From Bacteroidia bacterium (GTDB lineage: Bacteria; Bacteroidota; Bacteroidia; Flavobacteriales; Flavobacteriaceae), in the NCBI GenBank assembly GCA_030430385.1, contig JAUIFO010000009.1, positions 62,001 through 126,000 of the forward strand: a DNA stretch of 64,000 nucleotides, written 5' to 3'. Below the pieces are notes generated by a model. The model was not told the DNA's origin. It saw nothing but the letters and a program-made list of their open reading frames with translations, and ran no database searches. Each line of letters begins with the position of its first letter. Position 1 is the stretch's first letter. The position numbers and the translations under genes are program-made. This document shows, piece by piece, positions 16,983 to 24,397 of this stretch.

Positions 16983-18083
16983 ATGAAAAAATTATTTACC
17001 CTACTATCTATTTTTGTATTTAGCTACGCGCAAGCACAAAACATTTTAATTGTTGACAACGACCCTGTAATTGACACCTCACCTGCACATATGTTTGACA
17101 ACATTACAGACGCTATTGCGGCTGCAAATAATGGTGATATCATTTATGTACAACCATCTATAACAGGTTATGGCGCTATAACGATCGACAAAGAAATTAC
17201 GCTTTTTGGCTCTGGACATGCGCCTGTATTGAATGATGGTAGAAGAACCGAATTAACCAGCGTAAGAATTGATGCTGACAACATTAAAATTAGTGGTTTC
17301 TATATAAGCACTTTCATTACTTATAATTCAAGTACTTCTACTTCAGATAACGTTTTGATTGAAGACAACTACGTTAATCAGACGATATACGTTGGTTCAG
17401 CAACCGCTTCACATACCACAACAAACAACAATTGGATCATTCGAGGTAATGTTATTAATTATGGAATTAACCTTCACGCAGACCCAACAAAATGTGTCAA
17501 TACCGTAATTACCAATAATCATATTACGCTTTTAAATAATAGTACATCGGCTATTTACGCCTTACGCTACTTTAACGATACAACGATATTCAACAACAAC
17601 GTTGTTAGAATTAACTTTACTTGGGGTAACGTTAACATTTTTCCTAATATGACAGGAGATGTAACCGTTTTTAATAACATCTTTATTTCTAATGGTGTAA
17701 ATACATTGTTCGCTCCTACCGCTGGAAGAACATTAACTATCAATAACTCTATTAGCTACATGTCAACAGGAGGCACTTTAAGTCTTATGATGTCTGGAGT
17801 TGGAAATTTTGATAACCAAAACCCTTTTTTCGAGAGTGTTGCCTCAACGTTATTCGACATTGCTCCTGAAGATGATTTCAACTTATCGCCTAGCTCTCCT
17901 GGTTTAAATGCTGGTGCTGATGGCAACGATATTGGTATTCATAATGGAGATTACGATTTTGATATGCGTGGTTACCCAACCGAATTACCTTACCTTACAA
18001 ACTTCACAATCAGCAACAATTTAATCAATGCTGGTGAAAACATAAATGTAAACGTTCAAGCTAATGCTAATAAGTCTAACTAA
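16983..18083 (+). CDS. Secreted right-handed beta-helix protein
   Basis: A 366-residue exported protein (signal peptide 1-18, ending QAQ). Repeated short beta-strand turns such as DNVLIEDNYVNQTIY, NNWIIRGNVINYGI and TVITNNHITLLNNS are typical of a parallel beta-helix (PbH1/pectate-lyase-like) fold. A short segment after residue 330 (LTNFTISNNLINAGENINV) looks like the start of a further domain, but the protein stops without a T9SS sorting signal. The tandem-repeat T9SS protein follows 14 nt later, so the two are an operon and may act together. The promoter carries palindrome site 4. Confidence 0.8.
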   Translation: MKKLFTLLSIFVFSYAQAQNILIVDNDPVIDTSPAHMFDNITDAIAAANNGDIIYVQPSITGYGAITIDKEITLFGSGHAPVLNDGRRTELTSVRIDADNIKISGFYISTFITYNSSTSTSDNVLIEDNYVNQTIYVGSATASHTTTNNNWIIRGNVINYGINLHADPTKCVNTVITNNHITLLNNSTSAIYALRYFNDTTIFNNNVVRINFTWGNVNIFPNMTGDVTVFNNIFISNGVNTLFAPTAGRTLTINNSISYMSTGGTLSLMMSGVGNFDNQNPFFESVASTLFDIAPEDDFNLSPSSPGLNAGADGNDIGIHNGDYDFDMRGYPTELPYLTNFTISNNLINAGENINVNVQANANKSN

Positions 18084-18097
18084 TAATCACAAATACA

Positions 18098-19561
18098 ATG
18101 ATTATGAAACGACTTATTTATATAACATTTATACTTGCATCATGCTTAATGTCAGCACAAGGTGATATTTCTGAATTAGAATATTACTTTAATACCGATC
18201 CTGGTGTAGGCAATGGTACAAGTATAGCTATTGACCCAAATGCTGAAGTGCTTAATCAAAACTTCAACATTCCTACAACTGGACTTCCTTCGGGCAATCA
18301 CAAACTCTTTGTTCGTGCGGTTAAAGACGATGGATCTATTGGTTATTACTATTCGCAAAGTTTCAGTATTAGAAATGCAAATGCTACATTAAACACAGCA
18401 AACATTGATGGATTTGAATATTATTTTAACACAGATCCTGGAATTGGAAACGCTACGCAACTCTCTGTTGCAGAGGCTGAAGATGTAAACCAATCGTTTA
18501 ATATTCCAACGACCTCACTTGGAACTGGAAATCACAAATTATTTATTCGCACAAAAAACAGTGATGGTACTTATAGTGCCTACGATAATGTGACGTTCAG
18601 TATTATGCATGCGCCTGCTGTTTTTAACACGAGTAATATTACTGCTGCCGAATACTATTTTAACACAGATCCTGGTGTTGGAAATGCGCTAACCATTGCC
18701 ATTCCAAATGGTGAACTTTTAAATGAAAACTTAGCATTTATTTCCAATACACTTACACAAGGAAGCTATCGTGCTTTTTTGAGAGTTAAAAATGCTGATG
18801 ATGTTTGGTCAATGTATGATCGTGTGTCTTTTTCTGTGGTCTCTTTGGCTGATGTAAATACAGCAGATATCAATAGTATGGAATACTTTTTTGATACTGA
18901 TCCTGGTGTAGGTATGGGAAATCAGATTAACTTAACCGACACGGAAATCGTCAATCAAAACTTAGCAATTCCAACGACTGGTTTGACCACTGGTAGTCAT
19001 AGATTATTAGTTCGCGTGGGTAACACCAATGGAACCTACAGCTTATATACGCATACAGTTATAGCTGTAAATACACCTGCATTTTTTAATAATGCTTCTA
19101 TTGTAGCAGCTGAATACTTTATTGATATCGATCCAGGACTTGGAAACGGAACTCAAATTGCTACTTCTGGAGATAGCATAGATGAAAATCTAGTTATTGC
19201 TACTTCAGGAAGTTTGGCTATGGGAGATCATTATGTTTATGTAAGGGTTCAAAATAGTGATGGCACTTGGTCGTTGTTGGAAAAACAACACTTCGAAATA
19301 GAGGATACCTTAAGCATTACTTCTGAAATCATATCTGAAATCAGTATCTATCCAAACCCAACTCAAAGTATACTTAATTTTAAATTGCCAAATGACACGA
19401 TTATTGAACATGTAGAGCTTATTGATATGAATGGGAAACGAATCTTCCATTCTACAGAAGCACTTTCGACAATGGACTTGTCCAATGTTTCAAATGGCGT
19501 ATATTTACTTCAGCTGAAGACTAATATTGGTGAGCTTTCAAAACGCATTGTAAAACAATAG
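18098..19561 (+). CDS. Five-repeat secreted protein with T9SS sorting domain
   Basis: A 487-residue exported protein (start at 18098, or ATG at 18104; leader ending LMSAQ). Five tandem units of about 80-85 residues each begin with E(Y/F)(Y/F)FxTDPGxGN and continue to a GNHKLFVRxK...FSI strand segment, suggesting a chain of small beta-sandwich domains. The C-terminus has the T9SS type A motif (SIYPNPTQSILNFKL to KRIVKQ), so it is exported to the surface. It is co-transcribed with the beta-helix gene. Function unknown; a structural or adhesive role is likely. Confidence 0.83.
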   Translation: MIMKRLIYITFILASCLMSAQGDISELEYYFNTDPGVGNGTSIAIDPNAEVLNQNFNIPTTGLPSGNHKLFVRAVKDDGSIGYYYSQSFSIRNANATLNTANIDGFEYYFNTDPGIGNATQLSVAEAEDVNQSFNIPTTSLGTGNHKLFIRTKNSDGTYSAYDNVTFSIMHAPAVFNTSNITAAEYYFNTDPGVGNALTIAIPNGELLNENLAFISNTLTQGSYRAFLRVKNADDVWSMYDRVSFSVVSLADVNTADINSMEYFFDTDPGVGMGNQINLTDTEIVNQNLAIPTTGLTTGSHRLLVRVGNTNGTYSLYTHTVIAVNTPAFFNNASIVAAEYFIDIDPGLGNGTQIATSGDSIDENLVIATSGSLAMGDHYVYVRVQNSDGTWSLLEKQHFEIEDTLSITSEIISEISIYPNPTQSILNFKLPNDTIIEHVELIDMNGKRIFHSTEALSTMDLSNVSNGVYLLQLKTNIGELSKRIVKQ

Positions 19562-19566
19562 TACAT

Positions 19567-19600
19567 AAAAGCGTCATTTTTTAATGGCGCTTTTATTTTT
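19567..19600. terminator. Bidirectional terminator
   Basis: Stem AAAAGCGTCATT / AATGGCGCTTTT (one G-T pair), 4-nt loop, T-rich on the right and A-rich on the left. It overlaps the DUF1684 stop codon and serves both converging genes. Confidence 0.83.
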
Positions 19601-20195
19601 CAAAGGCCTTCACTCCTGCTCTTACTGCAATTGGAATGTAATTTTCTCGTGGTACAATCGGACAAGAATATTTAGCGTTATATGCACAATACGGATTGTA
19701 AGCGGTATTAAAATCTATCACAATGGTTTCTCCTTCAGGAATCCTCAAATCAATATAGCGTCCGCCTCCATAACTTTCTTCACCATTGGTATCATCTAAA
19801 AACGGTAAAAACAAATAATCTTCATAATCTTTATCTGCTAATAAAGCCTGATTCTGATAGACATTTAATGCATATTGTTCACCCTTTAACTGAAACGTGA
19901 TTTCACCATATTTTACATATTCAGGCAAACGATCTGTGGTCGTTTTCATTTTAAATACTGTTTCATTAGGTGTTCTCTTGAAAGTAGCCTGAACAACATA
20001 AGCCGAATCAAACTTAAAGAAATCTAATCCTTTAAACGTTTTTCTGTCCTTATCTTTCAAAGGTGACGTTGTAGCATCTTTATAATGCGCATTAAGCTCT
20101 TTCTGAAACTCAGTTTCACCTGTAATAGGCTGTTTATCTTGAGCACAACTCAAAGTGGTAATACACAGTAGAAATAATAGAAAAGAGGTTTTCAT
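19593..20195 (-). CDS. DUF1684 lipoprotein
   Basis: A 200-residue lipoprotein (leader MKTSFLLFLLCITTLSC, Cys17) with a DUF1684 domain. Characteristic segments are LDFFKFDSAYVVQATFKRTP, FLPFLDDTNGEESYGGGRYI, and the conserved end IDFNTAYNPYCAYNAKYSCP with two Cys. DUF1684 is widespread in Bacteroidota and Actinobacteria and its activity is unknown. It is a single gene, divergent from the MFS transporter. Confidence 0.9.
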   Translation of the reverse strand: MKTSFLLFLLCITTLSCAQDKQPITGETEFQKELNAHYKDATTSPLKDKDRKTFKGLDFFKFDSAYVVQATFKRTPNETVFKMKTTTDRLPEYVKYGEITFQLKGEQYALNVYQNQALLADKDYEDYLFLPFLDDTNGEESYGGGRYIDLRIPEGETIVIDFNTAYNPYCAYNAKYSCPIVPRENYIPIAVRAGVKAFEK

Positions 20196-20240
20196 AATTA
20201 AAATTTTCAGTTCAAAAATACAACTTAAACCTTTTTTTTA

Positions 20241-20402
20241 TAGCTTTGAAAAGAATTTATCAAAACGGTGACATTTAATATCGTAACATACAGACAAGTA
20301 CAAACCTCTTCAAGAAAGAGTCGGACTCGTTATATGCTATGATAATCTAAATATTAATCTAATCAATCATAAAAAGTCCGACGTAAGCGTCGGACTTTTT
20401 AC
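20241..20402 (+). promoter_or_regulatory. Candidate attenuator leader of the MFS gene (promoter, antiterminator, terminator)
   Basis: TAGCTTTG (20241-20248) is a perfect plus-strand -7 element. A perfect 13-bp hairpin, AAAAAGTCCGACG / CGTCGGACTTTTT with loop TAAG (20371-20400), then ends the leader only 20 nt before the MFS start. No other promoter is visible between the hairpin and the gene. Upstream, GTCGGACT (20320-20327) is complementary to AGTCCGAC (20375-20382), the 5' arm of the terminator, offering an alternative fold. I recognise no known riboswitch, and a stand-alone small RNA is the other reading. Confidence 0.5.
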
Positions 20403-20420
20403 ATTTATACATCAACCAAA

Positions 20421-21632
20421 ATGAAAAGGATATTCAATCATTACAAAGAATCTTTTGAGGGACTCTCAAAAGAAATATGGTACCTCTCTTTCATAAGTTT
20501 AGTAAATAGAGCTGGCACTATGGTCATTCCATTCTTATCCTTATACCTAAAAAAAGACATGGGTTTTTCAGAAATTGATATAGGAACCATCTTCGCCTTT
20601 TTTGGGATTGGATCAGTAATTGGCTCTTGGTTAGGTGGTAAATTGACCGATATTTTTGGGTTTTACAAAATTATGGTTACCAGTCTCTTTTTAACTGGTT
20701 TGTGCTTTATTGGGTTGCAATACATCAACTCCTTTTGGGGATTTTGTATTGGAATCTTAATTACAATGTCTATAGCAGATAGCTTTAGACCAGCAATTTA
20801 TGTTGCGCTTAAAGCATACAGCAAACCTGAAAACCAAACGCGTTCAGTAGGTCTATTACGTTTAGCGATAAATGCAGGAATGGGAATTGGTCCTACACTA
20901 GCAGGATTAATCATAGTAAATGAAGGTTATGACATATTATTTTGGATTGATGGTATCACTTGCATTGTAGCTATATTACTATTCTGCTACCTCGTAAAAG
21001 ATCCAAAAGTAAAGCCTAAAGATATTAGAACTGCTCATAAAAACTTAGATAACAATGTCGTTTATAAAGATGTTTCCTTTTGGATACATTCGGTTATTTG
21101 CTTTCTTTTCGGAATGGCATTTTTTCAGCTGTTTACTACAATACCTCTCTACTATAATGACATATTTCATCTTAATGAATTTAAAATAGGCATTGTTTTA
21201 TTTCTAAACGTTGCAATCATTGTAGTGTTTGAAATGCCACTGTTAAACTATTTAGAGAAGCGTTTAATTCCTGTGACAAAGTATATTATGATGTCTTGTA
21301 TTTTACTTTCGTTGAGTTTTTTAGTGATGTATGAAAACTACTGGTTAGGCATTTTAATCATTAGCATAGTATTAATGACTTTAAGTGAAATGCTTGGTTT
21401 TCCTTATACTAATAAGTTTGCATTGAATAGAGCTAAAGACGGCTTAGAAGGAAGTTATATGGCCATGTATGCTATGTCATTCTCTTTGGCCCATATTTTT
21501 AGTCCGAAAATTAGTCTAAGTGTCATCCACCATTATGGCTATCAAATAAATTGGCTAGTCACAACAGCCTATGGTCTCTTAGCTATTGTACTCTCGTATT
21601 GGTTACATAATAGAATTAAACAAAATCTTTAA
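20421..21632 (+). CDS. Major facilitator superfamily transporter
   Basis: A 403-residue inner-membrane transporter with about 12 hydrophobic helices. The loop after helix 2 carries the MFS signature in the form GSWLGGKLTDIFGFYK. The family is that of multidrug/sugar-efflux-like proton antiporters, and the substrate cannot be inferred. The start ATG lies 20 nt after a terminator-like hairpin, suggesting control by transcription attenuation. A PfpI-like lipoprotein gene follows after a non-coding hairpin. Confidence 0.9.
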   Translation: MKRIFNHYKESFEGLSKEIWYLSFISLVNRAGTMVIPFLSLYLKKDMGFSEIDIGTIFAFFGIGSVIGSWLGGKLTDIFGFYKIMVTSLFLTGLCFIGLQYINSFWGFCIGILITMSIADSFRPAIYVALKAYSKPENQTRSVGLLRLAINAGMGIGPTLAGLIIVNEGYDILFWIDGITCIVAILLFCYLVKDPKVKPKDIRTAHKNLDNNVVYKDVSFWIHSVICFLFGMAFFQLFTTIPLYYNDIFHLNEFKIGIVLFLNVAIIVVFEMPLLNYLEKRLIPVTKYIMMSCILLSLSFLVMYENYWLGILIISIVLMTLSEMLGFPYTNKFALNRAKDGLEGSYMAMYAMSFSLAHIFSPKISLSVIHHYGYQINWLVTTAYGLLAIVLSYWLHNRIKQNL

Positions 21633-21649
21633 TAACAATATAACCTAAT

Positions 21650-21680
21650 AACCTACAAGGTTTTTAATACCTTGTGGGTT
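21650..21680. repeat. Intergenic hairpin between MFS and PfpI genes
   Basis: AACCTACAAGG (21650-21660) and CCTTGTGGGTT (21670-21680) form an 11-bp stem (one G-T) with a 9-nt loop. No T-tract follows, so it is not a typical terminator; it more resembles short dispersed palindromes of flavobacterial intergenic regions (recalled, not searched). Confidence 0.55.
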
Positions 21681-21693
21681 AAAATTTTAACCA

Positions 21694-22479
21694 ATGAAAT
21701 CAGTTCTATTATTCCTTTCAATACTGTTACTCGTAAGCTGTAATTCTTCCGAAGATAAAAAAGTAAAGCAAAATAATGAGATGCTGAAACATACTTCGAC
21801 TAAGCTCAGTACAGGAGTTCAGCATGACGAAAAGGAATTTCCAAAACTCGAGCCCAATCGCTACAATGTTGCATTTCTTATTATGGATGGTGTCTATAAT
21901 ACCGAACTCACAGCGCCTTTTGATATTTTTCAGCACACAATTTTTAGAGATAGTATTAAAGCGATGAATGTATTTACAGTTGCAAATACAGATTTGCCTA
22001 TCACATCTTTTGAAGGTATGCGAATCTTACCCGATTTCAATTACCTAAAAGACCAATTGCCACAAATTGATATTCTTGTCGTGCCTAGCGCTGAACATCA
22101 TTTAGATACCGATTTAGAAGACAAAGCCATGCTCGATTTTGTAAAAACAGTAGCGATCGATGCTCAATTTGTAACTTCACATTGCGATGGCGCTTTTGTT
22201 TTAGCTGAAGCTGGATTACTAAACAATGTTGTTTCTACTACGTTTCCTGGAGATATTGATACCATGCGTGAGCGTTATCCAAATCTAGATATTAGAAAAG
22301 AAGTGCTTTTTGTTCACGATGGAAAATACATTACTTCAGCTGGAGGCGCAAAATCTTTTGAAGCTGCTTTGTATGTCTGTGAATTGCTCTACGGAAAATC
22401 AATTGCAGAACGCTTAGCACAAGGTTTGGTGATCGATTGGGACTTAGACCAAGTTCCACATCTTATCGTTGAAGATTAA
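21694..22479 (+). CDS. DJ-1/PfpI-family lipoprotein
   Basis: A 261-residue protein: lipoprotein leader (LLLVSC, Cys16), a linker, then a class I glutamine-amidotransferase-like DJ-1/PfpI domain from about residue 56. The nucleophile elbow is FVTSHCDGAFVLAEAG with Cys164. Acidic residues typical of the family lie in FLIMDGVYNTELTAPFDIF. Exported members are close to the N-terminal ligand domains of AraC-type regulators, and activity here is unknown. The linker (about residues 34-46) is encoded by a dispersed-repeat-like sequence. It may be co-transcribed with the MFS gene. Confidence 0.87.
   Translation: MKSVLLFLSILLLVSCNSSEDKKVKQNNEMLKHTSTKLSTGVQHDEKEFPKLEPNRYNVAFLIMDGVYNTELTAPFDIFQHTIFRDSIKAMNVFTVANTDLPITSFEGMRILPDFNYLKDQLPQIDILVVPSAEHHLDTDLEDKAMLDFVKTVAIDAQFVTSHCDGAFVLAEAGLLNNVVSTTFPGDIDTMRERYPNLDIRKEVLFVHDGKYITSAGGAKSFEAALYVCELLYGKSIAERLAQGLVIDWDLDQVPHLIVED
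21793..21832 (+). repeat. Dispersed repeat-like sequence inside the PfpI lipoprotein gene
   Basis: CTTCGACTAAGCTCAG (from 21794) followed by TTCAGCATGACG matches the CTTCGACTAGCTCAGCAT element found intergenically at 24330. It is translated in frame as the linker between the lipidated Cys and the catalytic domain. From memory such CTTCGACT..GCTCAG..CATGAC elements are common in flavobacterial intergenic DNA. Confidence 0.55.
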
Positions 22480-22480
22480 T

Positions 22481-22921
22481 TTAAATGGACTTCACCTCGT
22501 TATGTTTTATAACATGAGAAAGCACGATTTGTGTCTTAGTTTCTCCATACACAATCAATTGATCAATAAAAGACTCTAAGTGTTTTTGGTTTCTTAAAAT
22601 CACTTCCATTACTATATTTTCATTCCCTGTGATGCGATAACAATTGATGACCTCATTATATGTTTTTACCTTTTCTAAAAAGGGCTTGAGCATTCCCATA
22701 AAGGCGCGAACTGTAATAATTGCTTTGAGTTGGTAGCCTACTTCAAAAGGACTGACCAATGCGTTATAACTTTGAATAATTCCAGCATCTTCCATCTTTT
22801 TAATACGTTCTGAAACTGCAGGAGAACTAATCCCAACTTGCCTACCAATTTCAGCATTAGACTGACGAGCATTAGTCTGCAAACATTTCAAAATCTTCCA
22901 GTTCAACGTATCAATATTCAT
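22481..22921 (-). CDS. Lrp/AsnC-family transcriptional regulator
   Basis: A 146-residue regulator with an N-terminal winged helix-turn-helix (NWKILKCLQTNARQSNAEIG, VGISSPAVSERIKKMEDAGI) and a C-terminal RAM effector domain (about 65-140; VINCYRITGNENIVMEVILR). Members respond to amino acids and control amino-acid metabolism or transport genes. It converges with the PfpI gene (1-nt gap) and is divergent from the small gene at 23039. Targets unknown. Confidence 0.93.
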   Translation of the reverse strand: MNIDTLNWKILKCLQTNARQSNAEIGRQVGISSPAVSERIKKMEDAGIIQSYNALVSPFEVGYQLKAIITVRAFMGMLKPFLEKVKTYNEVINCYRITGNENIVMEVILRNQKHLESFIDQLIVYGETKTQIVLSHVIKHNEVKSI

Positions 22922-23038
22922 TCAAAAGAAATTTCAAAAATTACATTAATTATTAAATCAAATATACAATTTTACTTTAAAATCAAAAGTAATAATATCC
23001 AAACTTGTGATTAATTTTGTTACAATTGCTATTAATAA

Positions 23039-23434
23039 ATGAATTATAATATCCCATCTCATCTGTCTGAACTGCCTATATATCAAAAGGCTATGGACAT
23101 TCTTGTCCTTTCGCGAAGTATCTCAACATACATTTCGCAGGACTTGTCATATTTAAAGCCTGATGGTAGCGAAGATTTAGACATTTACTTTTCAGGTGAC
23201 ATCATTCAACAATCTGAATCTCTAGTACCAGAAATAGAAAAAGCTGAAGCAGAGCGTTATTCCGACAGAAAGCACAAACACTTTGCTTCCCTGGAACGCT
23301 TGGTGAATCGATTGCACTTAAATTGCAACCGTTTGCAACACTGCAATAGTAATGGAAAAGATTATTTACCAATTCTTCAGAATGAATTGAAAAAATTTAG
23401 ACGTCTCCAACGTACTTGGATGATGACTTTGTAA
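23039..23434 (+). CDS. Helical protein of unknown function (four-helix-bundle-like)
   Basis: A 131-residue, almost all-helical soluble protein. The opening LPIYQKAMDILVLSRSISTYI and a later EKAEAERYSDRKHKHF segment resemble the four-helix-bundle (bAvd/S23-like) family, but similarity judged by eye is weak. It contains two His/Cys-rich patches (LHLNCNRLQHCN). Single gene, divergent from the Lrp gene. Its 3' end is 4 nt from the SigZ-like gene on the other strand. Confidence 0.7.
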   Translation: MNYNIPSHLSELPIYQKAMDILVLSRSISTYISQDLSYLKPDGSEDLDIYFSGDIIQQSESLVPEIEKAEAERYSDRKHKHFASLERLVNRLHLNCNRLQHCNSNGKDYLPILQNELKKFRRLQRTWMMTL

Positions 23435-23437
23435 TTA

Positions 23438-23983
23438 TTATTTACACACTTTACAATCGGCTTTCTGTTTCAGTTCACCAACTAGAAATCCGTTAGCATT
23501 CATTTTATAATCGCAGCAATCCATAAACCCCTTTGCTATGAGCTTTCTACCGCGTTGTATCTGAGATTTCACAGTAGCCAAAGGCAATTGCAACTGTTCT
23601 GAAACTTGAGTTTGTTTCATTCCTTTTATATCGCTCAAAAATAATGGGTCTCTGTACTTTTTAGGCAAATGACTAAGGATACCTCTTAAACAATCTGCTT
23701 CAGTATGATCCATTTCATAATCGTCAAAAGTAATCTTCTCGTTACTATTTGTTTCAAGAACGATATCACGTTTTCTAAAATAATCTATAACTGTGTATCT
23801 CGCTATTGAGAATAGCCACGATTTTACCTTTTCAGGATCCTTAAGTGTTTTAAGTTTGGTGTGTGCTTTAATGAAGGTTTCTTGCAACAAATCATCTGAA
23901 ACAACATCATCCTTAACTTTACTTAAAATAAAGTGTTTGATATCAGCTGCGTATTGATTCCACAAATGTTGAGTCGTTATCAT
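23438..23983 (-). CDS. sigZ: ECF RNA polymerase sigma factor, SigZ-like
   Basis: An extracytoplasmic-function sigma factor of 181 residues from the ATG at 23983 (a GTG 6 nt upstream is an alternative). Sigma region 2 (DDLLQETFIKAHTKLKTL, VKSWLFSIARYTVIDYFRK) and region 4 (LPKKYRDPLFLSDIKGMKQ, LATVKSQIQRGRKLI) are complete. The C-terminal tail has paired cysteines (CCDY and CKVCK), as in SigZ-type factors, and might sense metal or redox state. No anti-sigma gene is adjacent. Instead a 33-residue peptide with 11 Cys is encoded 78 nt upstream on the same strand. The symbol is by resemblance only. Confidence 0.88.
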   Translation of the reverse strand: MITTQHLWNQYAADIKHFILSKVKDDVVSDDLLQETFIKAHTKLKTLKDPEKVKSWLFSIARYTVIDYFRKRDIVLETNSNEKITFDDYEMDHTEADCLRGILSHLPKKYRDPLFLSDIKGMKQTQVSEQLQLPLATVKSQIQRGRKLIAKGFMDCCDYKMNANGFLVGELKQKADCKVCK

Positions 23984-24061
23984 AATCACAAAAATAGAGT
24001 AATGTCTATTTCAGTATAAATTTACCAAAACAGACATTAATCATTTTAATTTTAATATCCC

Positions 24062-24163
24062 TTAACAATTACAATTGGTACATGTACAATTATTACAAGT
24101 ACAGTTTTCACAATTTCCATCTTTACAACCTTTACAGTCGCAGGTACAATTTGAATTTTTCAT
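24062..24163 (-). CDS. Cys-rich 33-residue metallothionein-like peptide
   Basis: Start ATG (24163-24161) to TAA (24064-24062). The peptide begins MKNSNCTCDCKGCKDGN and ends CTCTNCNC, with 11 Cys in 33 residues arranged as CxC and CxxC pairs and no aromatic residues. This composition is that of a metal-thiolate peptide (metallothionein-like) binding Cu, Zn or Cd. It lies directly upstream of the SigZ-like gene in the same direction, so the two may be co-transcribed. No ribosome-binding site is evident, as usual in this phylum. Being very short, it needs expression evidence. Confidence 0.68.
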   Translation of the reverse strand: MKNSNCTCDCKGCKDGNCENCTCNNCTCTNCNC

Positions 24164-24268
24164 GATCTAAATTTTTATAGTTCACATAATAGACGAAAAA
24201 CTCTGTAAAAAGATGCATAAAGAAAACTTTTTATTAAAAAATATCACAACTAAAGTAAAAAAGAAGTA

Positions 24269-24307
24269 AAGCGATTCACACAACTTTTGTAAAAAAAAGT
24301 TGGTTCT
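24269..24307. repeat. 39-bp direct repeat, copy 1
   Basis: Begins AAGCGATTCACACAACTTTT; 37 of 39 bases match copy 2 at 24355. Contains an internal inverted repeat CAACTTTT / AAAAGTTG that could form an 8-bp hairpin. Confidence 0.8.
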
Positions 24308-24329
24308 TAAAAAACCTAGTTGTCTTTCT

Positions 24330-24354
24330 TGAGATGCTTCGACTAGCTCAGCAT
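24330..24354. repeat. Dispersed CTTCGACT-type repeat, intergenic copy
   Basis: GATGCTTCGACTAGCTCAGC, lying between the two 39-bp direct repeats; its core matches the in-frame copy at 21793. Confidence 0.5.
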
Positions 24355-24393
24355 AAGCGATTCACACAACTTTTATAAACAAAAGTTGGTTCT
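24355..24393. repeat. 39-bp direct repeat, copy 2
   Basis: 86 bp downstream of copy 1, two mismatches. It ends just after the icmF stop codon (minus strand), so its hairpin would be in the icmF 3' UTR; no T-tract follows, so it is not a standard terminator. Confidence 0.8.
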
Positions 24394-24397
24394 CTGC

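Noticed and set aside
21666..21683. ATACCTTGTGGGTT before the PfpI gene looks like another regulon half-site
   Set aside because: The right arm GGTAT is missing at the 8-bp spacing; the bases belong to the 11-bp hairpin 21650-21680.
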